Source: Desulfobacula sp. (GTDB taxonomy: Bacteria; Desulfobacterota; Desulfobacteria; Desulfobacterales; Desulfobacteraceae). Taken from it: a stretch of DNA of 61,865 nucleotides. The position numbers were made by a program, and so were the translations under genes. This document shows positions 16,180 through 25,783 of this stretch, in pieces (position 1 is the stretch's first letter; every line of letters starts with the position of its first letter). The DNA lies in contig NZ_JAQYWD010000039.1 of the NCBI RefSeq assembly GCF_030145145.1, positions 1-61,865 on the forward strand, written 5' to 3'. The notes under the pieces are model-generated. The model worked only from the letters and a program-made list of their open reading frames with translations. It was not told the origin of the DNA and ran no database searches.

Positions 16180-16651
16180 TTTGCCCTCCCATTTTTTTGG
16201 CCGCCTCAACCGATTCAAATATCGGTATATATCCGGTGCATCTGCAGATATTTCCGGCAAGTGCATGCTGTATTTCTTCACGATTCGCATCTGGGTTTTC
16301 ATCCAGCAGCGCCTTGGAAGACATGATCATGCCCGGTGAACAGAATCCGCACTGGATGCCGCCGTTGTCCACAAAGGACTGCTGGAGCGGGTGCAATGTG
16401 CCGTCAGTTGAGGCAAGGCCTTCAATGGTTTCAATGGTGGTCCCGTCGGCTTCAATGGCCAGATAAAGGCAGGAATTCACCGCCAGTTTGTCAACAATAA
16501 CCGTGCAGGCACCGCACTCACCATTCCCGCACCCTTCTTTTGTTCCGATCAGTCCCATTTCTTCCCTGAGAAGATGCAGCAGGGTCCAATGGTCCTTAAT
16601 CTCATAAGAGATCTTGTCGCCATTTAATGAAAAAGATATAGTGGTTGTCAT
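16172..16651 (-). CDS. [2Fe-2S] small subunit of Mo enzyme 2
   Basis: 159 aa from the ATG at 16651 (protein MTTTISFSLNG; AGGAG 11 bases upstream). The longer frame would start inside the upstream gene. Two [2Fe-2S] clusters: Cys41, 46, 49 and 61 (GCGNGECGAC and NSC), and Cys101, 104, 136 and 138 (QCGFCSPGM and ICRCTGY). No extra C-terminal cysteines are present, unlike the small subunit of Mo enzyme 1. The end overlaps the large-subunit start by eight bases, indicating translational coupling. Confidence 0.92.
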   Translation of the reverse strand: MTTTISFSLNGDKISYEIKDHWTLLHLLREEMGLIGTKEGCGNGECGACTVIVDKLAVNSCLYLAIEADGTTIETIEGLASTDGTLHPLQQSFVDNGGIQCGFCSPGMIMSSKALLDENPDANREEIQHALAGNICRCTGYIPIFESVEAAKKMGGQNE

Positions 16652-16665
16652 GGGTAAAGTTTCTC

Positions 16666-17547
16666 CTAATTGTTCGCTCGTATTATGTTCATACATTTGA
16701 GACCCATCCTTTTTACATGGACCCGGACCATTTCTCGCCTGTGCCAGGCTTTGCCTCTGACAGAGTCCCTTACCTTGGATTCGTCAGCCGCAAGTTTTCC
16801 CGCCTCAATCAATAGATCTTCATTAATTTTTTTTCCGACCAGATAATTTTCCGCATCAAATGCCCGCATGGGGGTGGGGCCTGCGACTCCCAGGACAATT
16901 CTTGCCCGGGTGCAGGTCTCAAGATCATCATCCAATGTTAAAAGAACACCAATACCGACCAGGGGCAGCTCCATGGCGGCCCTGCGGCCAAATTTAGTAT
17001 AGGCGCTTCCGGTATGGGGCGCCTGGGCGGGAATGGTGATCTTTTTCAATATTTCGCCGGGCTTTAAAATGGTTTTATAGGGTGCCAGGAACAAGTCTTT
17101 GACATCTGAAGACCGTTCACCGTCAGGTCCGTGAAGCAGGGCGACCCCGTCCAGGGCAATCATGGGGACGGCCCCGTCGGCGGACGGCACCGCATTGATC
17201 AGGTTGCCACCGATGGTGCCGACATTCCTGACCTGTAAGGATCCGATATTGGAGACGGCATCATAAATGATGGGGTACTCGTTTTTAATCATGAGTGATT
17301 TTTCAAGGGTAGCATGGGTGACAAGGGCCCCGATGGACAGTTCTTTGGTGGCCTCATTTTTATGGAGTTCACTCATTTCTTTGATTCTTTTCAAAGAAAT
17401 CAGAAAGTCCGGTTCCATCCAGCCTTCTTTGACCTTCACAATCACATCTGTTCCCCCGGCCATGAATTTGGCTGTTTCACTATGCTGGCCATAAAAAGAA
17501 ATGGCCTCTTCAACGGTTGTGGGGGATAAGTATGTAAATGGTTTCAT
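16666..17547 (-). CDS. FAD-binding subunit of Mo enzyme 2 (CoxM-like)
   Basis: 293 aa, the standard length without insertion. FAD-binding motifs are KFMAGGTDVIVKVKEG (27-42) and RNVGTIGGNL (about 107-116). Directly after IGGNL the chain continues NAVPSADGA, so the [4Fe-4S] loop found in the FAD subunit of Mo enzyme 1 is absent; this subunit should use ordinary acceptors in the oxidative direction. AAAGGAA precedes the ATG. Order FAD, [2Fe-2S], Mo follows transcription. It lies 14 bases after the CoA ligase gene. Confidence 0.92.
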   Translation of the reverse strand: MKPFTYLSPTTVEEAISFYGQHSETAKFMAGGTDVIVKVKEGWMEPDFLISLKRIKEMSELHKNEATKELSIGALVTHATLEKSLMIKNEYPIIYDAVSNIGSLQVRNVGTIGGNLINAVPSADGAVPMIALDGVALLHGPDGERSSDVKDLFLAPYKTILKPGEILKKITIPAQAPHTGSAYTKFGRRAAMELPLVGIGVLLTLDDDLETCTRARIVLGVAGPTPMRAFDAENYLVGKKINEDLLIEAGKLAADESKVRDSVRGKAWHRREMVRVHVKRMGLKCMNIIRANN

Positions 17548-17561
17548 ATGGGTTCCTTTCT

Positions 17562-18851
17562 TTAGCTGCGGTTATCAAAGATCCGCTTGGTTTTTCCTTC
17601 AAACCGCGGCAATTGGCCATAGGCACAAATTTGTGCATCACAGCTGACCATGATCTTTGAGTGAACAGTTTTCTTTATTTTGTTCCTGATATCATCCGTA
17701 TTTGCCAAATCAAATCCCTGAACGGCTTCAGCCCTGATGGTCATGTAATCCTTGCCGTCATCCTTTCTTTCAAGATGAAGCTGGTACTCACTGCCCACCT
17801 CGGGAATGGACGACAATACCTCATCAATCTGGCCGGGATAGATATTCACCCCTTTTAAAATGATCATGTCATCGGAGCGTCCCATGATTTTATCATGCAT
17901 GAAAAGGATGTTTCCACAAGAGCAGGGGGCACTAATCTTTCGGGTAAGATCCCTTGTCCGGTAGCGCACGAGGGGAGCCGCTTCTTTACACAGGCTTGTG
18001 ACCACCATTTCACCGACTTCGCCGTCTTGAACAGGTTCCAGGGTATCCGGGTCTAAAATTTCAAGAATAAACTTGTCTGCCCAATAGTGAATCCCTTCAT
18101 GTTTTGGGCAGTCAAGGCCGGTCCCAGGGCCGTAAAGCTCTGTCATACCAGTGATGTCAAACATATCTTCAAGCCCAAGAAGATCTTTGATCTTCGCATG
18201 CATGGCCGCACTGCACCGCTCTGATCCTAAAATGATTTTCTTTAAATTGATCTTGTCTTTCAGTCCCCTTTTATGGACCTCTTCGGCCATGAGAAGCGCC
18301 ATGGATGCGGTACAGCAAAAGACAGTGGCCTGCAGATCCTCAAGGAACTGGCATTGCATGTCAATATTGCCGGGGCCTATGGGAATGGCCATGGCACCGA
18401 ACCGTTCACATCCCATCTGAAATCCCATGCCGGCGGTCCAGACACCATAGCCAACGGCAATCTGTACCCTGTCCAGTTGCGTCAGGCCGGCCAATTCATA
18501 GCACCGGGCAAACATGTCAAACCAGTCATCCAGATCTTTTTGGGTATAGGCAAGGACTTTCCGTTTTCCCGTGGTGCCCGAGGAGGCATGAATGCGGACC
18601 ACCTGTTCTTCCGGTACGGACAAAAGGGGCAATGGATAGCCGTCCTTTAGATCCCTTCCCGTGGTAAAGGGAAGCTTTGACAGATCATCGAGACTCTTGA
18701 TGTCATCCGGGGTCACGCCGGCGGATTCAAATTGTTTTTTGTAAAAGGCGGATCCATTATAGGTATGGGCAACAGTCCACTTCAGTCCGTCCAATTGATG
18801 GTCAAAAATTTGCCCTGGATCATTAAACTGGGGCATAAAGGTTTTTTTCAT
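17562..18851 (-). CDS. PaaK-like aryl-CoA ligase (candidate indoleacetate-CoA ligase)
   Basis: 429 aa from the ATG at 18851, which has GGAG six bases upstream; a GTG four codons earlier is also possible. AMP-forming ligase motifs: HASSGTTGKRKV (about 87-98), TGMTELYGPG, VRYRTRDLT and DDMIILKGVNIYP, typical of phenylacetate-CoA ligases. It forms a CoA thioester from an aryl acid with ATP. It sits between HyuB and Mo enzyme 2. In Aromatoleum, the indoleacetate-CoA ligase IaaB is a PaaK relative encoded with the same set of partner enzymes, so indoleacetate is the leading substrate guess; phenylacetate or other aryl acetates remain possible. Confidence 0.88.
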   Translation of the reverse strand: MKKTFMPQFNDPGQIFDHQLDGLKWTVAHTYNGSAFYKKQFESAGVTPDDIKSLDDLSKLPFTTGRDLKDGYPLPLLSVPEEQVVRIHASSGTTGKRKVLAYTQKDLDDWFDMFARCYELAGLTQLDRVQIAVGYGVWTAGMGFQMGCERFGAMAIPIGPGNIDMQCQFLEDLQATVFCCTASMALLMAEEVHKRGLKDKINLKKIILGSERCSAAMHAKIKDLLGLEDMFDITGMTELYGPGTGLDCPKHEGIHYWADKFILEILDPDTLEPVQDGEVGEMVVTSLCKEAAPLVRYRTRDLTRKISAPCSCGNILFMHDKIMGRSDDMIILKGVNIYPGQIDEVLSSIPEVGSEYQLHLERKDDGKDYMTIRAEAVQGFDLANTDDIRNKIKKTVHSKIMVSCDAQICAYGQLPRFEGKTKRIFDNRS

Positions 18852-18870
18852 TTTCTGCTCCACTAAGTGC

Positions 18871-20598
18871 TCAATTGTTATTCTTACGACATTGTCGGGT
18901 CGCAGTAAGATCGAGTGTTAAGGTGTCTGGCTCAATAATCACACCATAATCCACTTTCGCTCGTTCAATACTTACATAGCCATATTGTACATCTTTTTCC
19001 ACGGCTTCTGGGTCCCGTTCAAAGGGGTCGCCGTACCCACCGCCACCGGCGCTGACAAAGGAAACGGTATCACCCGGCTCACAGAAGGTCAGACCGCTGG
19101 GGTCTGCATTCTCACCGTTTTTCAAGAATTTGGCCAATGATCCGTCTTTCCCTCCAAAGATGCCCTCAGGCGGATAAATATAGCGCCCTGCCTGCACGGC
19201 AATGGATGTCGTTCCCGGAGAATTATCCCCATCGTCGGGTGATCGGATGATCATCTGTCTGCCAATCCCCCCCCGCTGCTTACCAGGACCCCCTGAGTCT
19301 TGTATCAGGCTTCTTGATTCAACGATCATGGAGGTATCGCTTTCAAGAATTTCGACAGGCGTATTTGCGCCGTTGGCCGGGAAAATGGCACAGTGATGAC
19401 CGTCAAGCCGGGAAGAGGCTCCCATGCCGCCGCCGCGGATAATCATGGTATGCCAGGGTTTGCCGTTGGCAAAAGTCCCATGGAAAATATTGGTCTGGGC
19501 AGGCGTTCCGCCCGATCCGGCAATAATATTATCCGGTGCGGCCTGGCCCAGTGCCTTGAACACCATCTCCGTCATGAAATGACCCACCACCATCCTGGCA
19601 GCCACAGCTGCAGGGAACTTACAATTGACAACAGAGCCGTGCGGTGCTGACATGGTGATCGGCCGAATCGCACCGTCATTAATGGGGACGCCAGGGTCAA
19701 AAGCAGACTTAACCGCCATGAACACATAGGCATAGGTAAAATTGTAAACAACATTAACCCCCCAAGCCACCTGTTTGGAGGTACCGTCAAAATCAACATG
19801 GATCTCGGATCCGTCCACGGTTACGGTGAGTTTGATGGGGATGTCCGATTTATCGCCCGCACCTTCGATAATCCCCTCGTGGGTATAGGTACCGTCTTTA
19901 ATCCCTTCAATGGAAGCGCGCATGCTTTTCTCGGTCCGGTCAAAAATTTCGTCAGCAAGGTCATCTAAGGTATCAAGCCCTTCGTCTTCCATCATCTCTA
20001 TGATTTTCTGGGAACAGACATGGTTGGCCGCGACCTGGGAACGGATATCCCCGTCAAATTCCTTGGGTGTCCTTACATTCCAGCGGATCATGTTCACAAT
20101 ATCCTGGTTGAGCTTGCCTGCATCATAGAGTTTGGTCAACGGGATATAAAGACCTTCGGCATAAACATCCCGGTTGTCCGAGGCAGTTCTGCCGCCGATG
20201 TCGGTGTGATGGAAAATACATGCCGTAAACGCCACAACCCTGCCTTTAAAAAAGATGGGACTCCAGACGCAGACATCATTTAAATGCCCGGCCAGGAGCC
20301 ACGGATCGTTCACAATAAACACATCCCCGTCATGATAGTCTTCCAGGGGTATGGATTTGACAATTTTTTTCATGCCCAGGGCCATGGCACCGGCCATTCC
20401 CGGTGTGCAAAGCGTTCCCTGGACCAGTTCCTGTCCCCGGCTGTCGGTGAACATGCAGGTATAATCGTGGGCATCCCGTAACAGGCTTGAAAAGGCGGTC
20501 CTGATAACGGATGCATCAGATTCATCCACAATGGAGACCAGGCGTTTCCAAAGGATTTCCAATGTAATCGGGTCGAATTCTCTTTTTAAATTTTTCAT
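18871..20598 (-). CDS. hyuB: Hydantoinase B / oxoprolinase family subunit (HyuB-like)
   Basis: 575 aa, the typical HyuB length. Family stretches include DPITLEILWKRLVSI at the N-terminus, VNDPWLLAGHLNDV, FHHTDIGGR with metal-ligand-like His/Asp residues, and GGGYGDPFERDP near the C-terminus. A GGAGG precedes the ATG, which overlaps the HyuA stop by four bases. HyuA and HyuB together form ATP-dependent enzymes that open cyclic amides (hydantoins, 5-oxoproline) or carboxylate ketones. Next to a Mo hydroxylase that could make a 2-oxindole, lactam-ring opening is the most natural role. Acetophenone/acetone carboxylase-type activity is the alternative. Confidence 0.9.
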   Translation of the reverse strand: MKNLKREFDPITLEILWKRLVSIVDESDASVIRTAFSSLLRDAHDYTCMFTDSRGQELVQGTLCTPGMAGAMALGMKKIVKSIPLEDYHDGDVFIVNDPWLLAGHLNDVCVWSPIFFKGRVVAFTACIFHHTDIGGRTASDNRDVYAEGLYIPLTKLYDAGKLNQDIVNMIRWNVRTPKEFDGDIRSQVAANHVCSQKIIEMMEDEGLDTLDDLADEIFDRTEKSMRASIEGIKDGTYTHEGIIEGAGDKSDIPIKLTVTVDGSEIHVDFDGTSKQVAWGVNVVYNFTYAYVFMAVKSAFDPGVPINDGAIRPITMSAPHGSVVNCKFPAAVAARMVVGHFMTEMVFKALGQAAPDNIIAGSGGTPAQTNIFHGTFANGKPWHTMIIRGGGMGASSRLDGHHCAIFPANGANTPVEILESDTSMIVESRSLIQDSGGPGKQRGGIGRQMIIRSPDDGDNSPGTTSIAVQAGRYIYPPEGIFGGKDGSLAKFLKNGENADPSGLTFCEPGDTVSFVSAGGGGYGDPFERDPEAVEKDVQYGYVSIERAKVDYGVIIEPDTLTLDLTATRQCRKNNN

Positions 20599-22700
20599 CG
20601 TTTATCCTCCCCGTCAACGATATTAATCCAGATGAAACCGAAGTCATCCACCCTTGCAGTGGTATCCTCACCGATGACAATGGTGGATTCCCGTTCCTCG
20701 ATAATGGCCGGCCCGTTGAACTGGGCATTGGGGAAAAGTTTTGCCCGGTCATAAACGGTAAAGGGGAGATAGTCCTTTTTAATGACGGAAAATGCCGGCC
20801 GCTGCCCTTTGATACACGCTTGAATATCCCTGTTCTCTGTGGACAGCTTTGAAATGGTAAATGGTTTTTTCGGCAGGCTTGCCCGCACTTTAAAGGTGAC
20901 AAATTCCACGGGAGATTCAGCACTGCTCCTGCCGTACAGCCTTTTATATTCATCATCAAACATGGTTCTGATGTCATCTTTTGAAAACTGCTGAAACTCT
21001 TTTTGTTCAATGCCCAGGTCGATCTCGGCACCCTGGCCGACAAACCGCATCAACAGCGTTCGTTCAAAAATAACATCATCACCGGTCTGGGCGCCTTCCA
21101 GAATTTTAGCCGCCTCATTTTCAAGCTGGCTGAAAAGGTCTTCAATCTCATTAAAATCGGCTTCTTCCAGTACTTTCCGGTGACTTCTTGACATATCAAA
21201 CGCCACGGGAGCGGTAAAGAAACCCAGGGCCGATCCAACACCGGCAAGGGGCGGTACAAGGATGGATCCGGCACCGATTTTCTTGGCAAGCCCGTAAGTG
21301 TGGACGGGTCCTGCTCCGCCAAAAGCGGTGACAGTAACGATATTTGGGTTACCGCCCTTTTCTGCAATATGGGTTTTTGCCGCTGCCGCCATGGTTTCGT
21401 TGATCAAATCGTGAATACCAAAGGCCGCCTCCACCATGGTGGTTCCCAGGGGCCCGGCAATCTTCTCCTGTATGGCTTTTTTGGACAATTCTATATCCAG
21501 CCGCATGGTGCCGCCCAGAAAGAAGTCGGGATCCAGATATCCCAGGACCAAGTCGGCATCGGTAACGGTTGGGTTCTCACCGCCCTGGCAATAGGCCGCA
21601 GGTCCGGGATCCGCACCAGAGCTTTCAGGGCCTACCTGGAGCAGTCCCATCCGGTTAATATGGGCAATGGAACCGCCGCCGGCCCCGATTTCCATCAAAT
21701 CAACAACCGGCACCTGTATGGGCAGCCCGCTGCCTTTTTGAAACCGCTGGACCCGGCCGACCTCAAAGGTGGACACCAGTCCTGCGTGGCCGTCCTGGAT
21801 CAGGCAGGATTTGGCGGTGGTCCCACCCATGTCAAAGCAGAACATATCTTTAATATTGAACATTTTCCCGTAATACTGGGATGCAATCACGGCTGCCGTA
21901 GGTCCGGATTCAATGATCCTCACCGGAAAATCCTTTGCGGTTTCCACCGAGGTGATCCCGCCCGAAGAAAGCATGATAAACAGTTTGCCGCCAAAACCGA
22001 TGGTTCCCAGTCTGTTCACCAGTTTATTCAAATACCAGTAGGTGATGGGTTTGACATAGGCATTCACCGATGTGGTGCAGGTCCGTTCATATTCCTTTAT
22101 TTCCGGAAGCACCTCAAACGAACTGGAAAGAAACAACTCCGGCACTTCCCGTTCAATGATCTCTTTTATCTTTCGTTCATTGACCGGGTTTTCATAGGAG
22201 TTGATAAGGCAAACGGCAATGGATTCCACGCCGTCTTTTTTAATTTTTTCAACCAGGGCCAACACCTCTGGTTCATCCACATCTTTGAGTATCCGGCCGT
22301 CAAAGGTCATCCGCTCGTCAATTTCATACCTGTCTGACCGGGGTACGATGGGTTCGGGGTATTCGCTGAAAATATCATAGGCATCATACCGTTTTTCCCT
22401 GCCCAGTTCTAAAACATCTCTGAATCCCCTGGTCGTTATCAATGCTGTTCTGGCACCTTTTCTTTCAATGATGGCATTGATGACCAGGGTGGTGCCGTGG
22501 ATAATCTCCTCGACATTGTCCAAAAATCCGGGAAGGACTTGTGTCAGTTCCCGAATGCCCTGTTCAATGGCATTCGATGGATCCGAAGGGGTGGTCAGGC
22601 ATTTGTTCGTATGAAATTCTCCTGTTGTATTATTTACAAGGACAAAATCTGTAAACGTGCCGCCGATATCGCATCCCAGTCGATAGGTTTCCTGTTCCAA
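20595..22700 (-). CDS. hyuA: Hydantoinase A / oxoprolinase family ATPase subunit (HyuA-like)
   Basis: 701 aa, the family length. The start is TTG at 22700 with AAGGAG eight bases upstream. The N-terminal ASKHA-fold ATP-binding motif is GCDIGGTFTDFVLV (residues about 9-22); a second is FDMGGTTAKSCLI, and AFGGAGPVHTYGLA lies further on. It hydrolyses ATP to activate a lactam or a carbonyl for attack. It is 11 bases downstream of the mutase gene and coupled to HyuB. In the proposed pathway it would open the oxindole ring of oxindole-3-acetyl-CoA to an aminophenylsuccinyl product. Confidence 0.9.
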   Translation of the reverse strand: MEQETYRLGCDIGGTFTDFVLVNNTTGEFHTNKCLTTPSDPSNAIEQGIRELTQVLPGFLDNVEEIIHGTTLVINAIIERKGARTALITTRGFRDVLELGREKRYDAYDIFSEYPEPIVPRSDRYEIDERMTFDGRILKDVDEPEVLALVEKIKKDGVESIAVCLINSYENPVNERKIKEIIEREVPELFLSSSFEVLPEIKEYERTCTTSVNAYVKPITYWYLNKLVNRLGTIGFGGKLFIMLSSGGITSVETAKDFPVRIIESGPTAAVIASQYYGKMFNIKDMFCFDMGGTTAKSCLIQDGHAGLVSTFEVGRVQRFQKGSGLPIQVPVVDLMEIGAGGGSIAHINRMGLLQVGPESSGADPGPAAYCQGGENPTVTDADLVLGYLDPDFFLGGTMRLDIELSKKAIQEKIAGPLGTTMVEAAFGIHDLINETMAAAAKTHIAEKGGNPNIVTVTAFGGAGPVHTYGLAKKIGAGSILVPPLAGVGSALGFFTAPVAFDMSRSHRKVLEEADFNEIEDLFSQLENEAAKILEGAQTGDDVIFERTLLMRFVGQGAEIDLGIEQKEFQQFSKDDIRTMFDDEYKRLYGRSSAESPVEFVTFKVRASLPKKPFTISKLSTENRDIQACIKGQRPAFSVIKKDYLPFTVYDRAKLFPNAQFNGPAIIEERESTIVIGEDTTARVDDFGFIWINIVDGEDKR

Positions 22701-22711
22701 TTTTTATCTCC

Positions 22712-24364
22712 TTAGTAAAAATCCGGTTCGTTCCATTCACCAAATACATCCCTGAAAACACCGGCCATTTCTCCCACCGTGGCATAGGCATGGCAGCAGT
22801 TTACCAGGTGCGGCATGACGTTATCACTGCCCCTGGCTGCCGTCTCAAGATCTTTAAGGCTTTTTGTTACCGCTTTGTTGTCTCTGGTCCTGCGAAGTTC
22901 TTTTAAGTTGGCCTTGGATTTTTCAGCCCATTCCTGATTGTATTCATGCAGTTCAACCGCTGTTTTTTCCGTTTCCTGGTCTGGTGAATCTCCTGATTCC
23001 GAGGTCGGGACAACGCCTACTTTTCTGTATTCTCCGGACTGGAGGCCTTTTTCATATTCATAGGCCTGTCTGGAGACTTTTCTTTGAATAAACCCTTCAG
23101 AGATACTCTTGGTCATGCCGCCCCATTTTTGGACTTCTTTCATCTCCTCAACGATTTTTTCTTCCATCTCAAGGGTGAGGGTTTCAATAAAATAGGAACC
23201 TGCCAGGGGATCTACGGTGTCTCGTAATCCCACTTCATCCATGAGCATTTCAAGGGTCCGCAAAGAGAGCAGCGCCGATCTTGGGGTGGGGATGGTATAG
23301 GCTTCGTCAAAAGAACACAACGCGGTTGTCTGTGCACCGGACAAGGCCGCACCCAGTGCGTAATAGGCCCCCCGCATGATATTGTTTTCCGGCTGTTCCT
23401 TGGTGAGACCGGAGCCGCCGCCACCAAACAACCCTCTTAAGAAAAGGGTTTTCTTGTTGGTGACACCATATTCAGTTTTCAGCATTTTTGCCCAGAGTTT
23501 TCTGGCAGCCCTGAATTTGGCAATCTGTTCCCAGAGATTTCCATATACATTGAAATTAAAGGAAAACCGTCCAACAAAATCTTCCGGTTTGATGCCCCTT
23601 GCTGTGACATTGTCAATATAGGCTTTGGCAATCTCAAAGGCATAGGCGATTTCCTGGGCCGGTGTGGCACCGGATTCACGGATATGGTACCCACAGATAC
23701 TGACCGGGTTGGATTTGGGTAGTTCCTTCACTGCATATTCAATAGAGTCTCCAACCAGCCTTACCCCATGTTCCACCGGGAATATCCATGCACCGCGGCC
23801 GATCATTTCCTTTAGGATATCGTTCTGGGGTGTTGTGGAAATCTGGTCTTTGGAATATCCGAATTTTTCTGCTGCTGCCTGGTACATGGCCATCATGATG
23901 GTGGCCACCGCATTGATGGTTAATCCGGACCCAATTTTGTCCAGGGGAATACCGGCAAAAGCGGTTTCAAAATCTTTTAATGAGTCAATGGCCATGCCAA
24001 CACGGCCGACTTCCCCTTCCGCCAGGGGATGATCCGAGTCATAGCCCATCTGTGTGGGCAGGTCAAAGGCCACATTCAATCCGTTCTGGCCATTGGCAAT
24101 CATCAATTTAAACCGTTCATTTGTCTCTTCCGGGGTGCCGAATCCCGTGTATTGCCTTGTGGTCCAGGCCCGACTGCGATAGCTTTGAGGATGAATACTC
24201 CTGGTAAAGGGGTATTCTCCAGGGGCTCCTAAATCTTGTTCATACGTGAAACCCGCTTTTTTAAGGTCTTCAGGACCGTAGACCGGTTTTACCCTTATTC
24301 CGGACTGGTAGGTCACCTCTTTTATTGCGCCTCTTTCATCCTTGGTATATTTTGCAACACCCAT
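22712..24364 (-). CDS. B12-dependent acyl-CoA mutase large subunit (methylmalonyl-CoA mutase family)
   Basis: 550 aa: the substrate-binding TIM-barrel part without the cobalamin domain, which is the next gene upstream. Numbering is offset by 17 throughout from P. shermanii MutB, so the key residues are easy to place: Arg70/Tyr72 (RQYTGFG; MutB Y89), Gln180 (Q197), Arg190 (R207, binds the substrate carboxylate) and His227 (H244). All are kept, so the substrate should be a dicarboxylic acyl-CoA. Flanking residues differ: RGAW replaces RNTY after Arg190, and HIRES replaces HMQEA. GAGAGG precedes the ATG. The context suggests a (2-aminophenyl)succinyl-CoA/(2-aminobenzyl)malonyl-CoA mutase rather than propionate metabolism. 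Confidence 0.9.
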   Translation of the reverse strand: MGVAKYTKDERGAIKEVTYQSGIRVKPVYGPEDLKKAGFTYEQDLGAPGEYPFTRSIHPQSYRSRAWTTRQYTGFGTPEETNERFKLMIANGQNGLNVAFDLPTQMGYDSDHPLAEGEVGRVGMAIDSLKDFETAFAGIPLDKIGSGLTINAVATIMMAMYQAAAEKFGYSKDQISTTPQNDILKEMIGRGAWIFPVEHGVRLVGDSIEYAVKELPKSNPVSICGYHIRESGATPAQEIAYAFEIAKAYIDNVTARGIKPEDFVGRFSFNFNVYGNLWEQIAKFRAARKLWAKMLKTEYGVTNKKTLFLRGLFGGGGSGLTKEQPENNIMRGAYYALGAALSGAQTTALCSFDEAYTIPTPRSALLSLRTLEMLMDEVGLRDTVDPLAGSYFIETLTLEMEEKIVEEMKEVQKWGGMTKSISEGFIQRKVSRQAYEYEKGLQSGEYRKVGVVPTSESGDSPDQETEKTAVELHEYNQEWAEKSKANLKELRRTRDNKAVTKSLKDLETAARGSDNVMPHLVNCCHAYATVGEMAGVFRDVFGEWNEPDFY

Positions 24365-24400
24365 TGTTTACCTCTCTTAAGTTTTCGGAAATGATCCGGA

Positions 24401-24799
24401 TTATTCAAACAGGTTGTTCATGCCGGTAATAATGTCCTCAAAAGAGGTTCCGCCGGGAAACACAGCTGCCACCCCCATTTCTTTGAGTCCAGGAATATCC
24501 TGGTAGGGAATAACGCCTCCCACGGTCAGGCGGATATCATCAAGCCCCTGTTTTTTCATCATGGTGATGAGTCGTTTACAAATGGGCAGATGTGCCCCGG
24601 ACATAATGCTTAACCCGATGATATCCACGGCTTCCTGGGTGGCTGTCTGCACGATTTGTTCAAGGGTCTGGTGGAGACCTGAATAAATCACTTCCATGCC
24701 TGCATCCCTTAAGGCCAGGGCCACAATTTTGGCGCCCTTGTCATGTCCGTCAAGACCGGGTTTTGCAATCAATACCCGAATTTTGTGTGTTGTTTCCAT
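24401..24799 (-). CDS. Cobalamin-binding subunit of the acyl-CoA mutase
   Basis: 132 aa, the usual size of a free B12-binding domain. The DxHxxG motif is DGHDKG (His19 is the lower cobalt ligand), followed by [10 protein letters not shown] and the VGGVIP loop, all hallmarks of base-off/His-on cobalamin binding. It lies 36 bases upstream of the mutase catalytic gene and 18 bases downstream of meaB. It acts with the 550-aa subunit as a heteromeric mutase. Confidence 0.93.
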   Translation of the reverse strand: METTHKIRVLIAKPGLDGHDKGAKIVALALRDAGMEVIYSGLHQTLEQIVQTATQEAVDIIGLSIMSGAHLPICKRLITMMKKQGLDDIRLTVGGVIPYQDIPGLKEMGVAAVFPGGTSFEDIITGMNNLFE

Positions 24800-24817
24800 C
24801 AGTCATTTTCCTTTTAA

Positions 24818-25783
24818 TTATTTTAAAATAATCATTGTATTGACCACATGTTCTGCCGCACTGATCGGATCCATCTCATGGGTCTGTATTTTTTTTAAAA
24901 CGGCGTCATATTTTGGAGAGGCTTCCATGAATGAGCGAATTTTTTCCAGGGTCAGATCATTTAGCAAGGATTTGAAATAGAGGGTTTCCTGGGTTCTTTT
25001 CGTTTGATCGGTCAGGCTGTTTTTTTTCAAGAAATCAAAATGGGACAAAAACGTGTCAGCCAGTTCATCAACACCGGTTCCGTCCAGGGCCTTGGTCTTG
25101 AGTACCAAAGGCGTCCACTTTGGGGATGGATTTGACAGTTGTGTTCCCCTGTTGCGCATCCCGATCATCATGGTCAGTGCATGCACAGACGCGTCAGCAC
25201 CCGGCCGGTCACATTTGTTGACAATAAAGACATCCCCTGTTTCAAGAATACCGGCCTTGACGGCCTGGATGCCGTCTCCTGTTCCGGGGATGCTGACGAT
25301 CCCGGTTGAATGGGCAAGGCTTGCAATGTCAAACTCTCCTTGCCCGGCACCCACGGTTTCAATCAGGATGATGTCATACCCCATGGCATCCAGGACAATG
25401 GCTGTATCTTTTGTGGCCCGGGAAAGACCCCCCGTCTGTCCCCTTGATGCCATGGACCGGATAAAAACGGCTTCATCTGTTGCATGGCGCTGCATGCGCA
25501 GCCGGTCTCCTAAAATCGCTCCCCCGGAAAAAGGACTTGACGGGTCCACGGCAATGACCGCGATCCGTTTATCCCGTTTACGAAATTCCAGGATCAAGGC
25601 ATCCATCAGGGTGGATTTGCCCACGCCGGGTGATCCGGTAATGCCGATGATAAAGGCGTTACCGGAATGGGGATACAGCTGTTTGAGCAGCGGAAAGGCT
25701 TTGGGACTTCCCTCTTCAATCAGTCGGATCATCCGTGCACCGGCTCTCTGGTTTCCCAGCAGTATGTCCTTTATTTCAGGCAC
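24818..25783 (-). CDS. meaB: MeaB/ArgK-type G-protein chaperone of the mutase
   Basis: 321 aa. P-loop GSPGVGKSTLMDAL (about 51-64), AVDPSSPFSGGAILGDR, ETVGAGQGE (switch region) and NKCDRPGAD (base recognition) identify the MeaB GTPase. It protects B12 mutases and gates cofactor loading. Its start overlaps the end of the regulator gene by eight bases and it is followed by the mutase small subunit. A dedicated chaperone in the same operon shows that the mutase is a functional part of this pathway. Confidence 0.93.
   Translation of the reverse strand: MPEIKDILLGNQRAGARMIRLIEEGSPKAFPLLKQLYPHSGNAFIIGITGSPGVGKSTLMDALILEFRKRDKRIAVIAVDPSSPFSGGAILGDRLRMQRHATDEAVFIRSMASRGQTGGLSRATKDTAIVLDAMGYDIILIETVGAGQGEFDIASLAHSTGIVSIPGTGDGIQAVKAGILETGDVFIVNKCDRPGADASVHALTMMIGMRNRGTQLSNPSPKWTPLVLKTKALDGTGVDELADTFLSHFDFLKKNSLTDQTKRTQETLYFKSLLNDLTLEKIRSFMEASPKYDAVLKKIQTHEMDPISAAEHVVNTMIILK

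Noticed and set aside
21300-22337. A plus-strand open frame of about 345 codons inside hyuA.
   Set aside because: Antisense shadow of a full-length HyuA with no domain or SD.
22701-24400. A cobalamin riboswitch ahead of the mutase genes.
   Set aside because: Gaps between the genes are 11 to 37 bases and the operon leader at 27.7 kb shows no B12-box-like structure.
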